DNA of 64,000 nt from Betaproteobacteria bacterium (GCA_016713305.1 JADJPK010000008.1:186001-250000), one strand, 5' to 3'; counted from the stretch's first letter, positions 25,173 through 34,152 are shown. Translations and numbers: made by a program. The notes: generated by a model not told the origin, from the letters alone.

Positions 25173-27461
25173 ATGTCCAACGCCGACGACCTCGATCGAT
25201 ACGCCGACCTCGTCGCGGGCATGCCACGGGAGCGGCTCGCGCTTCTGCGGGCAGGCTGGCCGGAGGCGCGGAAGGTCTTTTCGGACGAAGGGCTCGTCCG
25301 GTATCTGCGGGCGATCCGGAACCTGGAGGCCGCGGGCGTCACGTGGTCGACGGTGGTCACCTTTCTGCGCGAGGCGCCGCGTCTGGCGCGCGAGGTGGGC
25401 GAACAGGCCGTGGCGGAGATGCTCGAGGCGGCGTTCAAGGTCTATGCGCGCACCCAGCAGAAGTCGATGGATGCCTTGTTCTCGGCGGCTCCCATCGCCG
25501 CGAGGCGATTGCGCGAACCACGCCGGGTGCGGACGTTCTTCGCGCTCGTCACCGACCTTGCCGAGCGCGCGCCGCGTGGCGTGGGTCCCATGCTGCAGCA
25601 CACGGACGCGCTGCTGGAGCATCTCGCCATCGAGGACCTGCGCAACTGGGCGCTGCTGGGCGTGCAATCGCACAGCGCCGATCCGCTTGACCAGGAGAGC
25701 TACTTCGATCTGCGCACGACGGAATCGCGCGCCTTTCTGCGCTCAGACCGGACGGGCGTCATGTTCACGGACGTGCGCAAGCGTCTGGGCTTCTACCTGC
25801 GCGCGCTGTGGGCGCGGGGCACGGAGCTTCGCAGCTTCTCGTCCACTTTGCAGCAGAGCCGCCCGTTCGTCACGCCGCTGGGCATCCATCTTCCCGATGC
25901 CTACCGGGCGGTGCAAGGCGCTTCGGCGGTCGCGCTCTATCGCGCCGCCTGCGCGCATGCAGCCGCGCATCTTGCGTTCTCGCCCGCGCCACAGCCCCGT
26001 TCCGGCCTCAAGCCGATCCAGATTGTGCTGGTGGGCCTGCTCGAAGATGCGCGCGTCGAGGCCCTGGCCTGCCGCGAGATGCCGGGGCTGAGGCGGCTAT
26101 GGTTGCAGTTCCATGAAGGGTCGTCGGGCGGTGCCGTCACGTTCGCGGGGCTCGCCGTGCGGCTTGCGCATGCGCTGCTGGACCCGGGACATCCCGACGA
26201 CAGCCCCTGGGTGCAGAAGGCCCGGCGCCTGTTCTTCGAGAACGACCTCACGGATCCCTCGTTCGTCCGGCCCCTTGGCTCTCTGCTGGGAAACGACATC
26301 GGACAGATGCGACTGCAGTTCAATGCGAAGACCTGGGTGATCGAGCCGCTCTACCGCGACGACAACACCGTCCTGTGGGAGCCCGACAAGAACGAGAAGG
26401 GCCTCATGATGGAAGAGGAGGTGATGCTCGTTCAGCCCGAAACCGTCGAGAGCAGCACCGGGGACACGCTGGAGGATCCGGATGCCGAGCAGGTGGAAGG
26501 CGTCAAACCGGTGGGCGCGGGAAGCGCAGAGGAGGACGAGGAGTTGCAGATGGCGGGCGATCTGCTGCGCATCGTCCAGTATCCGGAGTGGGACTACCTC
26601 ATCGGCATGGTCCGGCCGCAGTGGTGCACCGTGCAGGAGAAACGGCCGGACATGGCCGACCCGGCAACGGTCGCGGAGATCATGCATCGCAACCAGGACC
26701 TGCTCGACCGCATCGATTCGCTGATCCGCGGAAGCGAACTGCGCAAGCCGGTGCGGCTCAAGAAGCAGATGGACGGCGACCGCTTCGATCTTGATCAGGT
26801 GGTGAATGCCATGATCGACGTGCGTTCGCACCGTACGCCCGATCCGCGGTTCCACATCCGGGTGGACAGACGCGAGCGGGATCTGTCCGTGCTCGTGCTG
26901 CTGGATCTTTCCGAATCCACCAACGACGTGGTGAAGGCGAGCGGCAAGACCGTTCTGGCGCTGGCCCGCGAGGCGACCGTGCTGCTTGCGGCCGCGATGG
27001 AACGCATCGGCGATCAGTTCGCGATCCACGGCTTCTGCTCCAACGGCCGGTCGGAAGTGCAGTACTACCGCTTCAAGGACTTCGGCTGGCCCTTCGACGA
27101 CCACGTGAAGGCCCGGCTGTCGGGCATGAAGGGACAGCTTTCCACCCGCATGGGCGGGGCCTTGCGGCATGCCACCAACTGGCTGCGCTACCGTGCCTGC
27201 GACAAGAAGCTCATCCTGCTCGTGACCGACGGCGAGCCGCACGACATCGACGTCCACGATCCCAAATATCTTCAGTTCGACGCCAAGAAGGCCGTGGAGG
27301 AAGCGAGCCGCGCCGGCATCTACACCTACTGCATGAGCCTCGACCCCAAAGCCGACGAGTACGTCTCGCGCATCTTCGGTGCCCGCAACTACATGGTCGT
27401 CGACCACATCAACCGGCTGCCCGAGAAGCTCCCGGGGCTCTACCTGCGCCTCACCCGCTGA
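25173..27461 (+). CDS. VWA-domain protein of the CbbO/NorD family
   Basis: Large partner of MoxR ATPases, 762 aa. The N-terminal two thirds is helical; an acidic stretch lies around residues 410-460 (EEEVMLVQPETVESS and EEDEEL). The C-terminal VWA domain has the MIDAS motif DLSES starting at residue 578 and LVTDGEPHDID near 690. In CbbO and NorD the VWA metal site anchors the ATPase to its target. Sixty-one bases separate it from the ATPase gene and it ends 15 bases from a convergent gene, so it closes the operon. Confidence 0.88.
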   Translation: MSNADDLDRYADLVAGMPRERLALLRAGWPEARKVFSDEGLVRYLRAIRNLEAAGVTWSTVVTFLREAPRLAREVGEQAVAEMLEAAFKVYARTQQKSMDALFSAAPIAARRLREPRRVRTFFALVTDLAERAPRGVGPMLQHTDALLEHLAIEDLRNWALLGVQSHSADPLDQESYFDLRTTESRAFLRSDRTGVMFTDVRKRLGFYLRALWARGTELRSFSSTLQQSRPFVTPLGIHLPDAYRAVQGASAVALYRAACAHAAAHLAFSPAPQPRSGLKPIQIVLVGLLEDARVEALACREMPGLRRLWLQFHEGSSGGAVTFAGLAVRLAHALLDPGHPDDSPWVQKARRLFFENDLTDPSFVRPLGSLLGNDIGQMRLQFNAKTWVIEPLYRDDNTVLWEPDKNEKGLMMEEEVMLVQPETVESSTGDTLEDPDAEQVEGVKPVGAGSAEEDEELQMAGDLLRIVQYPEWDYLIGMVRPQWCTVQEKRPDMADPATVAEIMHRNQDLLDRIDSLIRGSELRKPVRLKKQMDGDRFDLDQVVNAMIDVRSHRTPDPRFHIRVDRRERDLSVLVLLDLSESTNDVVKASGKTVLALAREATVLLAAAMERIGDQFAIHGFCSNGRSEVQYYRFKDFGWPFDDHVKARLSGMKGQLSTRMGGALRHATNWLRYRACDKKLILLVTDGEPHDIDVHDPKYLQFDAKKAVEEASRAGIYTYCMSLDPKADEYVSRIFGARNYMVVDHINRLPEKLPGLYLRLTR

Positions 27462-27476
27462 TTCTCCCCGATCGTT

Positions 27477-28250
27477 TCAGCGGCCCAAGCCGTAGACCGC
27501 CAGGAAATCCGGCCGGATCTCGCGCAGCTCGTCGGTCACGATGGCGTCCACTCCCCACTCGAACAGCGTGATCGCGCGCCCCGGTTCGTTGACCGTGTAG
27601 GCCAGCACCGCGATGCCTTCCCCGTGGATCGTCTCCACCCATTCGGCCGTGAGGTGCTGCTGGGCCACATGAACGGAGCGGCATCCGAGCGTCCGGACCC
27701 GTTCGAGCCAATCCGGCGGGATGGCGTCCACCAGCAGGCCACGGGGCAATCCGGGGGCATTGCGGGCGGCGGCGGCCAGGGCCAGGTCCGAAAATGACGA
27801 GAGCAGTGGCGGCGGGCTCGCGTCCGCCCAGCGCCGCGCCGTCTCGGCCGCGACGACCGCGCCGGTCCTGGCCGGGTCGGCATCCGCAGCCACCTTGATC
27901 TCGATGTTCATCCACTGGCCCTGGGATCGGCTCAGGGCACAGGCCGCTTCCAGGGTTGGTACGCGCTCACCGGCGAACTCGTTGCCGAACCAGACGCCAG
28001 CATCCAGCACGCGCAACGCCTCGAGCGTCGACCGGATCGCCGGACCGCTGCCGTCAGTGGTGCGGTCGAGGGTGTCGTCGTGCAGGAGAAAAGGCGTGCC
28101 GCACGCGGCGACCTGGGCATCGACTTCGACGCCGCCGAAGCCCAGGGAAGCGGAAAGCCTGAGCGCGACGAGGGTGTTTTCGGGAGCCAGCACGCCTGCG
28201 CCGCGGTGGGCGAGGATGCGCGGATAGGGCCAACGGGTCTTCGTGAGCAT
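27477..28250 (-). CDS. Glycerophosphodiester phosphodiesterase
   Basis: Hydrolyses glycerophosphodiesters to glycerol 3-phosphate and an alcohol; 257 aa with no signal peptide, so the cytoplasmic UgpQ type is likely. ILAHRGAGVLAPENT carries the catalytic HR and E, VEVDAQV supplies metal ligands, and LLHDDTLDRTTDGSG completes the active site. The TIM-barrel end AYTVNEPGRAITLFEWGVDAIVTDE is intact. It is convergent with the VWA gene and divergent from fmdB. Confidence 0.9.
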   Translation of the reverse strand: MLTKTRWPYPRILAHRGAGVLAPENTLVALRLSASLGFGGVEVDAQVAACGTPFLLHDDTLDRTTDGSGPAIRSTLEALRVLDAGVWFGNEFAGERVPTLEAACALSRSQGQWMNIEIKVAADADPARTGAVVAAETARRWADASPPPLLSSFSDLALAAAARNAPGLPRGLLVDAIPPDWLERVRTLGCRSVHVAQQHLTAEWVETIHGEGIAVLAYTVNEPGRAITLFEWGVDAIVTDELREIRPDFLAVYGLGR

Positions 28251-28313
28251 GGGATCTTGAGAAATCAGGGCGCGAACACCATTTTCGAGCGTGGCTCGCG
28301 CAGGTTGCGGGCG

Positions 28314-28319
28314 TATAAT
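28314..28319 (+). promoter_or_regulatory. Sigma70 -10 box upstream of the FmdB gene
   Basis: A perfect TATAAT 25 bases before the ATG at 28345. The -35 position for a 17-base spacer (GTGGCT, 28291-28296) is poor, so activator help or a weak promoter is likely. Confidence 0.5.
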
Positions 28320-28344
28320 TCCGTTTCGATTTTCGAGGGATATC

Positions 28345-28650
28345 ATGCCGATTTACGAGTATCGCTGCGACAAGTGCGGCCTCGAGAAGGAATTCCTGCA
28401 GAAGGTGAGCGACGCCCCGATCACGGTTTGCCCGTCCTGCGGCGAGACGTCCATGACCAAGCTCATCTCCGCCGCAGGCTTCCAGTTGAAAGGCAGTGGC
28501 TGGTACGCCACGGACTTCAAGAACAGCGGCGCCAAGGCGGCCGCCAAGAAGGAAGACAGTGGCGGCGGGGAATCGAAAAGCTCGGGAGACACTGCGACCG
28601 CCACGGCGGGCGGGGGCTGCGCCAACGGCCCGTGCCCGGCTTGCAGCTGA
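28345..28650 (+). CDS. FmdB-family zinc-ribbon protein
   Basis: Small protein (101 aa) with a two-Cys-pair zinc ribbon: YEYRCDKCG and VCPSCG. The middle is a Ser/Lys/Gly-rich linker and the tail is Cys-containing (GGGCANGPCPACS). A GAGGGA site precedes the ATG. FmdB was named from a formamidase operon, but in betaproteobacteria it is usually the first gene before DUF502 and aspS, as here, so no link to the amide operon should be drawn. Confidence 0.9.
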   Translation: MPIYEYRCDKCGLEKEFLQKVSDAPITVCPSCGETSMTKLISAAGFQLKGSGWYATDFKNSGAKAAAKKEDSGGGESKSSGDTATATAGGGCANGPCPACS

Positions 28651-28700
28651 ACACGATCGAATCCGCGGCCTGACGGCCGCACTTGAACAGGGACAGGATT

Positions 28701-28736
28701 GCGGACCGCACCGCAGGGTGCGGTCCGCTTCGTTTT
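28701..28736 (+). terminator. Intrinsic terminator after the FmdB gene
   Basis: A 12-bp stem GCGGACCGCACC/GGTGCGGTCCGC with a GCAG loop, then TTCGTTTT. It ends a few bases before the GTG of the DUF502 gene, so it also acts as a leader structure for that gene. Confidence 0.7.
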
Positions 28737-28740
28737 ATCC

Positions 28741-29350
28741 GTGCGACGCTATCTCATCACCGGCCTGCTGATCTGGGTGCCCCTGGGTATCACCTTCTGG
28801 GTGCTCAAGGCCATCGTGACGACCATGGACCAGAGCCTCGTGCTGCTGCCCGCGTCCTGGCGCCCGCGCGAGCTGCTGGGATTCGACGTTCCTGGTCTGG
28901 GCGTCCTGCTCACTTTCCTGATCGTCTTCGTCACCGGCCTCTTCGCGGCGAACGTCCTGGGCCAGCGGCTCGTGCAGGGTTGGGAATCGCTGCTCGGCCG
29001 CATCCCCGTCGTGAAGTCCATCTACAACAGCGTGAAGCAGGTGTCCGACACGCTGTTCTCCTCGAGCGGGCAGGCCTTTCGCAAGGCGCTGCTCGTGGAG
29101 TGGCCCCCGTCCCGGCATGTGGACCATCGCCTTTCTCACGGGCGCCCCGGGCGGCGACGTTTCCAGCCATCTGAAGGGCGACTACATCAGCGTCTACGTC
29201 CCGACCACGCCCAACCCCACCGGCGGCTATTTCGTCATGCTGCCGCGTTCTTCGGTCATCGAACTGGAGATGAGCGTGGACGAGGCGCTCAAGTACATCA
29301 TCTCCATGGGCGTGGCGCCGCCGGGAAGCCCCGCGACGCGGCGTCCCTGA
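28741..29350 (+). pseudogene. DUF502 membrane protein, broken by a one-base insertion
   Basis: Two or more hydrophobic helices (YLITGLLIWVPLGITFWVL; GVLLTFLIVFVTGLFAANVLG) and GRIPVVKSIYNSVKQVSDTLF identify DUF502. At the C5 run 29104-29108 the frame is lost; reading four C's gives LLVEWPRPGMWTIAFLTGAPGG and continues to 29350. The gene ends with EMSVDEALKYIISMG and a short tail. A sequencing or assembly error is the simplest cause because homopolymer indels recur across the window; otherwise it is a fresh pseudogene. Start GTG at 28741. Confidence 0.8.
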
Positions 29351-29378
29351 TCACCGATTTCATCGCTTCGAACACATC

Positions 29379-31154
29379 ATGCGCACCAACTACTGCGGAC
29401 TCATCGACAAGAACTACCTGGACCAGACGGTCACGTTGTACGGCTGGGTGCACCGGCGCCGCGACCATGGCGGCGTGATCTTCCTGGATCTCCGCGACCG
29501 TGAAGGCATCGTCCAGATCGTCATCGATCCGGACACCCCGGAGGCCTTCACGACGGCCGACCGCCTGCGCAACGAATTCGTGGTGCGGGTGACGGGCAGG
29601 GTCCGCGGGCGCGTCGAAGGCACGCTCAACTCCAATCTCAGGAGCGGCGAGATCGAGGTGCTTGCCAAGGAGATCGAGCTGCTCAACGCGGCCCTCACGC
29701 CGCCTTTCCAGCTGGACGACGACAACCTTTCCGAGACCGTCCGTCTGCAGCATCGCGTGATCGACCTGCGCCGCCCGCAGATGCAGAAGAATCTGATGCT
29801 GCGCTATCGCGTGGCGATGGACGTGCGCCGCTTTCTCGACGCGCAGGGCTTCATCGACATCGAGACGCCGATGCTCACGAAATCCACGCCCGAGGGCGCG
29901 CGGGATTACCTGGTGCCTTCGCGCGTTCATCACGGCGAGTTCTTCGCGCTTCCGCAATCGCCCCAGCTGTTCAAGCAGATGCTGATGATGTCCGGCTTCG
30001 ACCGGTACTACCAGATCACCAAGTGCTTCCGCGACGAAGACCTCCGCGCCGACCGGCAGCCCGAGTTCACGCAGATCGACTGCGAGACGAGTTTCCTCAC
30101 CGAGCAGGAGATCCGCGGCATCTTCGAGGACATGATCCGCAAGGTGTTCAAGAGCGCCATCGACGTGGAGCTGGCCGATCCGTTCCCCGTCATGACCTTC
30201 GGTGAGGCCATGCACCGCTTCGGTTCGGACAAGCCCGACCTGCGAGTGAAGCTGGAGCTGACCGAAGTGACCGACCTGGTCAAGGACGTCGATTTCAAGG
30301 TGTTCTCCGGTCCCGCGAATTCCGCCGGCGGACGTGTCGCTGCGCTGCGGGTGCCCGGCGGCGCCGAGCTCTCGCGGGGCGAGATCGACGGATTCACGGA
30401 ATTCGTCGGGGTCTATGGCGCGAAGGGACTGGCCTACATCAAGGTGAACGACCGCTCGAAGGGGCGCGAGGGGCTGCAGTCGCCCATCGTCAAGAACCTT
30501 CACGACCGCGCGCTCGAAGCCATTCTCGAGCGTACCGGTGCGCAGACCGGCGACGCCGTGTTCTTCGGCGCGGACAAGGCCAAGGTCGTCAACGACGCGA
30601 TGGGCGCCCTGCGGGCGAAGATCGGCCACTCCGAGTTCGGCAAGGCGCACGGCTTCATCGACGGCACATGGAAGCCGCTGTGGGTCGTGGACTTCCCCAT
30701 GTTCGAATACGACGAGGAAAACGATCGCTGGGCCGCCATGCACCATCCGTTCACAAGTCCCAAGGATGGTCACGAGGATCTCCTGGAAACCGATCCGGGC
30801 GCCGCGCTCGCCAAGGCCTACGACATGGTGTTGAACGGTTGGGAGATGGGCGGCGGCTCCGTGCGGATCCACCGTGAAGCCGTCCAGAGCAAGGTGTTCC
30901 GTGCCCTCAAGATCGGCGAGGAGGAGGCCCGGCTCAAGTTCGGTTTCCTGCTCGATGCGTTGCAGTACGGCGCGCCTCCCCACGGAGGCATCGCGTTTGG
31001 CCTGGACCGCATCGTCACCATGATGACCGGCGCCGAATCCATCCGCGACGTGATCGCTTTCCCCAAGACCCAGCGCGCGCAGTGCCTGCTCACCAGCGCG
31101 CCCAGTCCCGTCGACGAGAAGCAGTTGCGGGAACTGCACATCAAGGTGCGCTGA
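29379..31154 (+). CDS. aspS: Aspartyl-tRNA synthetase, non-discriminating type
   Basis: Class II synthetase, 591 aa, full length. N-terminal anticodon-binding OB fold (residues 1-105), catalytic core with motif 2 (FRDEDLRADRQPEFTQ), the bacterial GAD insertion and motif 3 (GGIAFGLDRI). At the positions that distinguish specificity it has H30 (RRRDHGGV) and G81 (RVEGT), as in enzymes that also charge tRNA-Asn, rather than the Leu/Lys pair of E. coli AspRS. GatCAB amidation would then make Asn-tRNA, which is expected but not encoded in this window. Confidence 0.95.
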   Translation: MRTNYCGLIDKNYLDQTVTLYGWVHRRRDHGGVIFLDLRDREGIVQIVIDPDTPEAFTTADRLRNEFVVRVTGRVRGRVEGTLNSNLRSGEIEVLAKEIELLNAALTPPFQLDDDNLSETVRLQHRVIDLRRPQMQKNLMLRYRVAMDVRRFLDAQGFIDIETPMLTKSTPEGARDYLVPSRVHHGEFFALPQSPQLFKQMLMMSGFDRYYQITKCFRDEDLRADRQPEFTQIDCETSFLTEQEIRGIFEDMIRKVFKSAIDVELADPFPVMTFGEAMHRFGSDKPDLRVKLELTEVTDLVKDVDFKVFSGPANSAGGRVAALRVPGGAELSRGEIDGFTEFVGVYGAKGLAYIKVNDRSKGREGLQSPIVKNLHDRALEAILERTGAQTGDAVFFGADKAKVVNDAMGALRAKIGHSEFGKAHGFIDGTWKPLWVVDFPMFEYDEENDRWAAMHHPFTSPKDGHEDLLETDPGAALAKAYDMVLNGWEMGGGSVRIHREAVQSKVFRALKIGEEEARLKFGFLLDALQYGAPPHGGIAFGLDRIVTMMTGAESIRDVIAFPKTQRAQCLLTSAPSPVDEKQLRELHIKVR

Positions 31155-31307
31155 CGCTTGCCGCGGTTCCGGTCCGGGGCCTGGACTGCCCTGTGCCGGG
31201 CCGAGTGGCGGCCGGCCGGGCGGCGCGCGGTGCCCCGTCTTCCCCTGGGGGCCACGGTCAGCCCGGATGAGCGGGGACCAGCGGAGCCCTGGAGCGATCG
31301 TTGAGGT

Positions 31308-31346
31308 GGAAACGTTTCCCACGCAGCGCGGGTCACGTGCTATAAG
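31308..31346 (+). promoter_or_regulatory. Candidate promoter with a perfect palindrome before the DUF6502 gene
   Basis: A 12-base perfect palindrome GGAAACGTTTCC (31308-31319) lies 21 bases before a TATAAG box (31341-31346). A start site about seven bases after the box would put the ATG at 31355 almost at the mRNA 5' end, suggesting a nearly leaderless transcript. The palindrome overlaps the -35 area and could be an operator. This rests on pattern reading only. Confidence 0.35.
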
Positions 31347-31354
31347 TCACTGCC

Positions 31355-32212
31355 ATGAACGACTCAGAGCAGATCCCCTCCTCGGTTGCGGCACCGGAAA
31401 AACTGGTCGCCGCGGTACGCCGGGTTCTCCGGCCCCTCATCCGCCTGCTGCTCTCGCATGGCCTCACCTATCCGTGGCTCTCCGATCTCCTCAAGGAAAT
31501 CTTCGTGGAGGTCGCGGACAAGGAATTCCAGCTCGACCGGAAACGCCAGACGGACAGCCGCATCAGCCTGCTCACGGGCGTTCACCGGAAGGACGTCCGC
31601 CGCCTGCGGTCCGTCGCGGCCGCCACGCGCGAACCGGCACCGCCCTCGGTTTCGCTGGGCGCGCAACTGGTGGGCCGGTGGCTGTCGGACTCCCGATTTC
31701 AAGACGCCGGAGGCAATCCTCTTCCGCTTCCCCGGCTGGCCAGCAAGGGCGGCGATCTGTCTTTTGATGCGCTGGTCGCGAGTGTCAGCAAGGACATCCG
31801 CGCGCGCGCGGTGCTCGACGAGTGGTTGCGTCTGGGCGTCGTCAGGCTGGACGAGGATGAACGGGTCGCGCTGAACGTGGATGCCTTTGTTCCGGCGCAG
31901 GGGTTCGAGGAGAAGGTGCACTACTTCGGCCAGAACGTGCACGATCACCTGGCGGCAGCGGCTTCCAACGTGATCGGCGGTCGCGCCCCGTTTCTCGAAC
32001 GCAGCGTCCACTACGACACGCTGACTCCCGAGTCGGCGCGGGAACTCGCGGCGCTGGCCGAGAAGGCGGGCATGCAGGCGCTCAAGACCGCGAACCGTCG
32101 CGCAGCGCAACTCGGGGACGAGGACGCCGCTTCGGCCGATGCCCGCATGCGCATCACGTTCGGCGTGTACTTCTTCGCCGAATCCATGGACCCCTCGGAC
32201 AAAGATGCTTGA
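31355..32212 (+). CDS. DUF6502 family protein
   Basis: Soluble protein of 285 aa with an N-terminal helical/winged-helix-like region (LLLSHGLTYPWLSDLLKEIFVEVADKEF, then RISLLTGVHRKDVRRLR), as in DUF6502. No signal peptide. The function is unknown; the HxxD-like helix pattern suggests DNA binding but is not proof. It overlaps the next gene by eight bases, a pairing of DUF6502 and DUF5666 that recurs in betaproteobacteria. Confidence 0.8.
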   Translation: MNDSEQIPSSVAAPEKLVAAVRRVLRPLIRLLLSHGLTYPWLSDLLKEIFVEVADKEFQLDRKRQTDSRISLLTGVHRKDVRRLRSVAAATREPAPPSVSLGAQLVGRWLSDSRFQDAGGNPLPLPRLASKGGDLSFDALVASVSKDIRARAVLDEWLRLGVVRLDEDERVALNVDAFVPAQGFEEKVHYFGQNVHDHLAAAASNVIGGRAPFLERSVHYDTLTPESARELAALAEKAGMQALKTANRRAAQLGDEDAASADARMRITFGVYFFAESMDPSDKDA

Positions 32213-34115
32213 GCGGCTGAGTGCCTGCCTGATCGCACTCGCCCTGTGCGCCGCCGCGGCACAGGCGCAGGCGAATCCCTGCATCGCCCAGTTGAGCGAA
32301 GGGGGCGTCGGAGGCACCGGTTCACCGCGGGTGGACGGAGGTGTAGGGGGCACAGGAAAGTCGGCCGAAGGCGGCATCGGCGGTACGGGCAAGTCGGCCG
32401 AAGGCGGCATTGGCGGTACGGGCAAGTCGGCCGAAGGCGGCATCGGCGGCACAGGAAAGTCGGCCGAAGGGGGTGTCGGCGGCACAGGAAAGTCGGCCGA
32501 AGGGGGTGTCGGCGGCACAGGAAAGTCGGCCGAAGGTGGCATAGGCGGGACCGGCAAATCGGCAGACAAGGGAATCGGCGGGACGGGAAAATCGGCGGAC
32601 AGCGGCGTCGGCGGGACGGGCATCGTCGGCATGGTGACCGGATTCGGTTCCATCTGCGTGGGAGGGGTGGAGATCGAATACGACGATTCGACCCCGATGA
32701 GCGTCGGCGGGCAGCCCCTGCACCACAGCCATCTCGCGGTCGGCCACGTCGTGGCGGTGGACGCCGTGGGGCACGTCGACCGGGTCGTGGCCCGCCGCGT
32801 GGAACTGCTCCATGTCGCGGTCGGCCCCGTGCAGAAGTTCGACCGGGCGGCCGGCCGGGCAACGATTCTGGGTCAGAAGATTGCCATTCCGCCGGGCCAG
32901 CGGGCGGTCATCGATGGCGCGGTCAAGGGCGGTCAGGCCGTTCGCGTGAGCGGTCTTCGCCTGCCGAACGGGGAGGTGATGGCCACAAGGTTGGAGCAGG
33001 CCTCGGCCAACGAACCGGCACGCCTGGCCGGATCGGTGACACGGGTCTTCAAAGGCGGGGCGGAAATCAACGGCCAGCCCGTCGATCTTCGAGGGCTGGG
33101 ACGCGCTTCGGTGCGCGTGGGCCAGGAGATCGACGTGCGCGGCCTTGCCGACGGTGCCGTCCTGCGTGCGGACGCTCTGGTCGTGCGTCCGGAGATCCCC
33201 TTCTTCGGCAAACCGCAGCGCTACGTGCTGGAGGGGTTCGTCGGAAGCAAGTCGAACGGTCGTGTGCGCGTGGGCGCCCAGGAAGTGCAGGTGGAGGCGG
33301 CCACCGTGGTGGCGGCCGGATCTCCGAAGGGACTGGCACTAGGAGAGCGGGTCGTAGTCGTCGCCACCAGGCAGGGCGCTACCCTGCGTGCCGAGAAGGT
33401 CGATGTCCTGCGCAAGGCGCCCGCAGGACCGCAGAGTCCCGGCGGTTCGTCGGGCTCTGCTGCCCGGCCTGGCGGCAAGGCAACGGGCAACGCGTCAGCT
33501 GGAAACGCCGGGGGGGCGTCTTCCTCCTCGCGGACCGGCAGCGGCCTGGATCGGTCAGAGGCTGCAGAGGAATCCGAATCCGATGCGGAGCGCGGGACGT
33601 CGTCGCCGACGACCGGTCGTGCCGAGTCCTCGGTCCGTGAGGACGACGAGGGTTCGGATTCCGAAAAGGAGGAGGGTTCCTTGTCCTCCATCGGCGTAGT
33701 GACGCAGAAGGTCGAGACGGAGAACGGAAGGACCGAGACAGAGCGCGCGGAAAAGGTGGAGTATCCGGACGGCAGCAAGACGGAGCGCGTGGAGAAGATG
33801 GGGATCTCGGCCCGGCCGGAAAAGGTCGAGAAAGTCGAGAAGGTCGAGAAGGTCGAGAAGGTCGAGAAGGTCGAAAGTCGAGAAGGTCGAGAAGGTCGAG
33901 AAGGTCGAGAAGGTCGAGAAGGTCGAGAAGGTCGAGAAGGTCGAGAAGGTCGAGAAGCCCGAGAAGCCCGAGAAAGTCGAGAAGGTCGAGAAGGTCGAGA
34001 AGCCCGAGAAAGTCGAGAAGGTCGAGAAGGTCGAGAAGCCCGAGAAAGTCGAGAAGCCCGAGAAAGTCGAGAAGCCCGAGAAAGTCGAGAAGCCCGAGAA
34101 AGTCGAGAAGCCTGA
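32205..34115 (+). CDS. DUF5666 exported repeat protein, C-terminal frame probably shifted
   Basis: Signal peptide (MLERLSACLIALALCAAAAQAQA), then ten 11-residue GG-V/I-GGTGKSAE repeats, then several DUF5666 OB-like beta units (about residues 140-410: GFGSICVGGVEIEYDD, GQKIAIPPG, VRVGAQEVQV), then an acidic Ser/Glu-rich linker and a Lys/Glu/Val repeat. The frame as given switches from EKV to REG/REA units near 33873 and stops at 34115; restoring two bases there keeps EK(V/P) units to a stop at 34153-34155. The start overlaps the DUF6502 gene. Probably a surface or periplasmic protein of unknown role. Confidence 0.75.
   Translation: MLERLSACLIALALCAAAAQAQANPCIAQLSEGGVGGTGSPRVDGGVGGTGKSAEGGIGGTGKSAEGGIGGTGKSAEGGIGGTGKSAEGGVGGTGKSAEGGVGGTGKSAEGGIGGTGKSADKGIGGTGKSADSGVGGTGIVGMVTGFGSICVGGVEIEYDDSTPMSVGGQPLHHSHLAVGHVVAVDAVGHVDRVVARRVELLHVAVGPVQKFDRAAGRATILGQKIAIPPGQRAVIDGAVKGGQAVRVSGLRLPNGEVMATRLEQASANEPARLAGSVTRVFKGGAEINGQPVDLRGLGRASVRVGQEIDVRGLADGAVLRADALVVRPEIPFFGKPQRYVLEGFVGSKSNGRVRVGAQEVQVEAATVVAAGSPKGLALGERVVVVATRQGATLRAEKVDVLRKAPAGPQSPGGSSGSAARPGGKATGNASAGNAGGASSSSRTGSGLDRSEAAEESESDAERGTSSPTTGRAESSVREDDEGSDSEKEEGSLSSIGVVTQKVETENGRTETERAEKVEYPDGSKTERVEKMGISARPEKVEKVEKVEKVEKVEKVESREGREGREGREGREGREGREGREGREAREARESREGREGREARESREGREGREARESREARESREARESREARESREA
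32301..32632 (+). repeat. 33-bp in-frame tandem repeats
   Basis: Ten units of 33 bases encode G-G-(I/V)-G-G-T-G-K-S-A-E-like blocks. Units differ mainly at third positions and at the Ile/Val codon. It is coding, without unique spacers, so not a CRISPR. Copy number could vary between strains. Confidence 0.85.
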
Positions 34116-34152
34116 AAAAGTCGAGAAGCCCGAGAAGATCGAAAAGGCGAAG
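33819..34152 (+). repeat. 9-bp tandem repeats encoding EKV/EKP
   Basis: About 37 units of GAGAAGGTC with GAGAAAGTC and GAGAAGCCC variants. The A/G changes are synonymous only in the EKV/EKP frame. One unit at 33871-33877 lacks two bases (GTCGAAA in place of GTCGAGAAA), which shifts the frame. Confidence 0.85.

Noticed and set aside
24281..27461. Rubisco activase CbbQO assignment
   Set aside because: No cbbL, cbbS or cbbM gene is in the window and the neighbours are urease genes. The family is right but the target is probably different.
28345..28650. FmdB as regulator of the amide operon
   Set aside because: The name comes from a formamidase cluster, but here it sits in its normal place before DUF502 and aspS and has its own promoter and terminator.
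32301..32632. Regular 33-bp repeats as a possible CRISPR array
   Set aside because: Repeats are directly adjacent with no unique spacers and encode an in-frame Gly-rich peptide.
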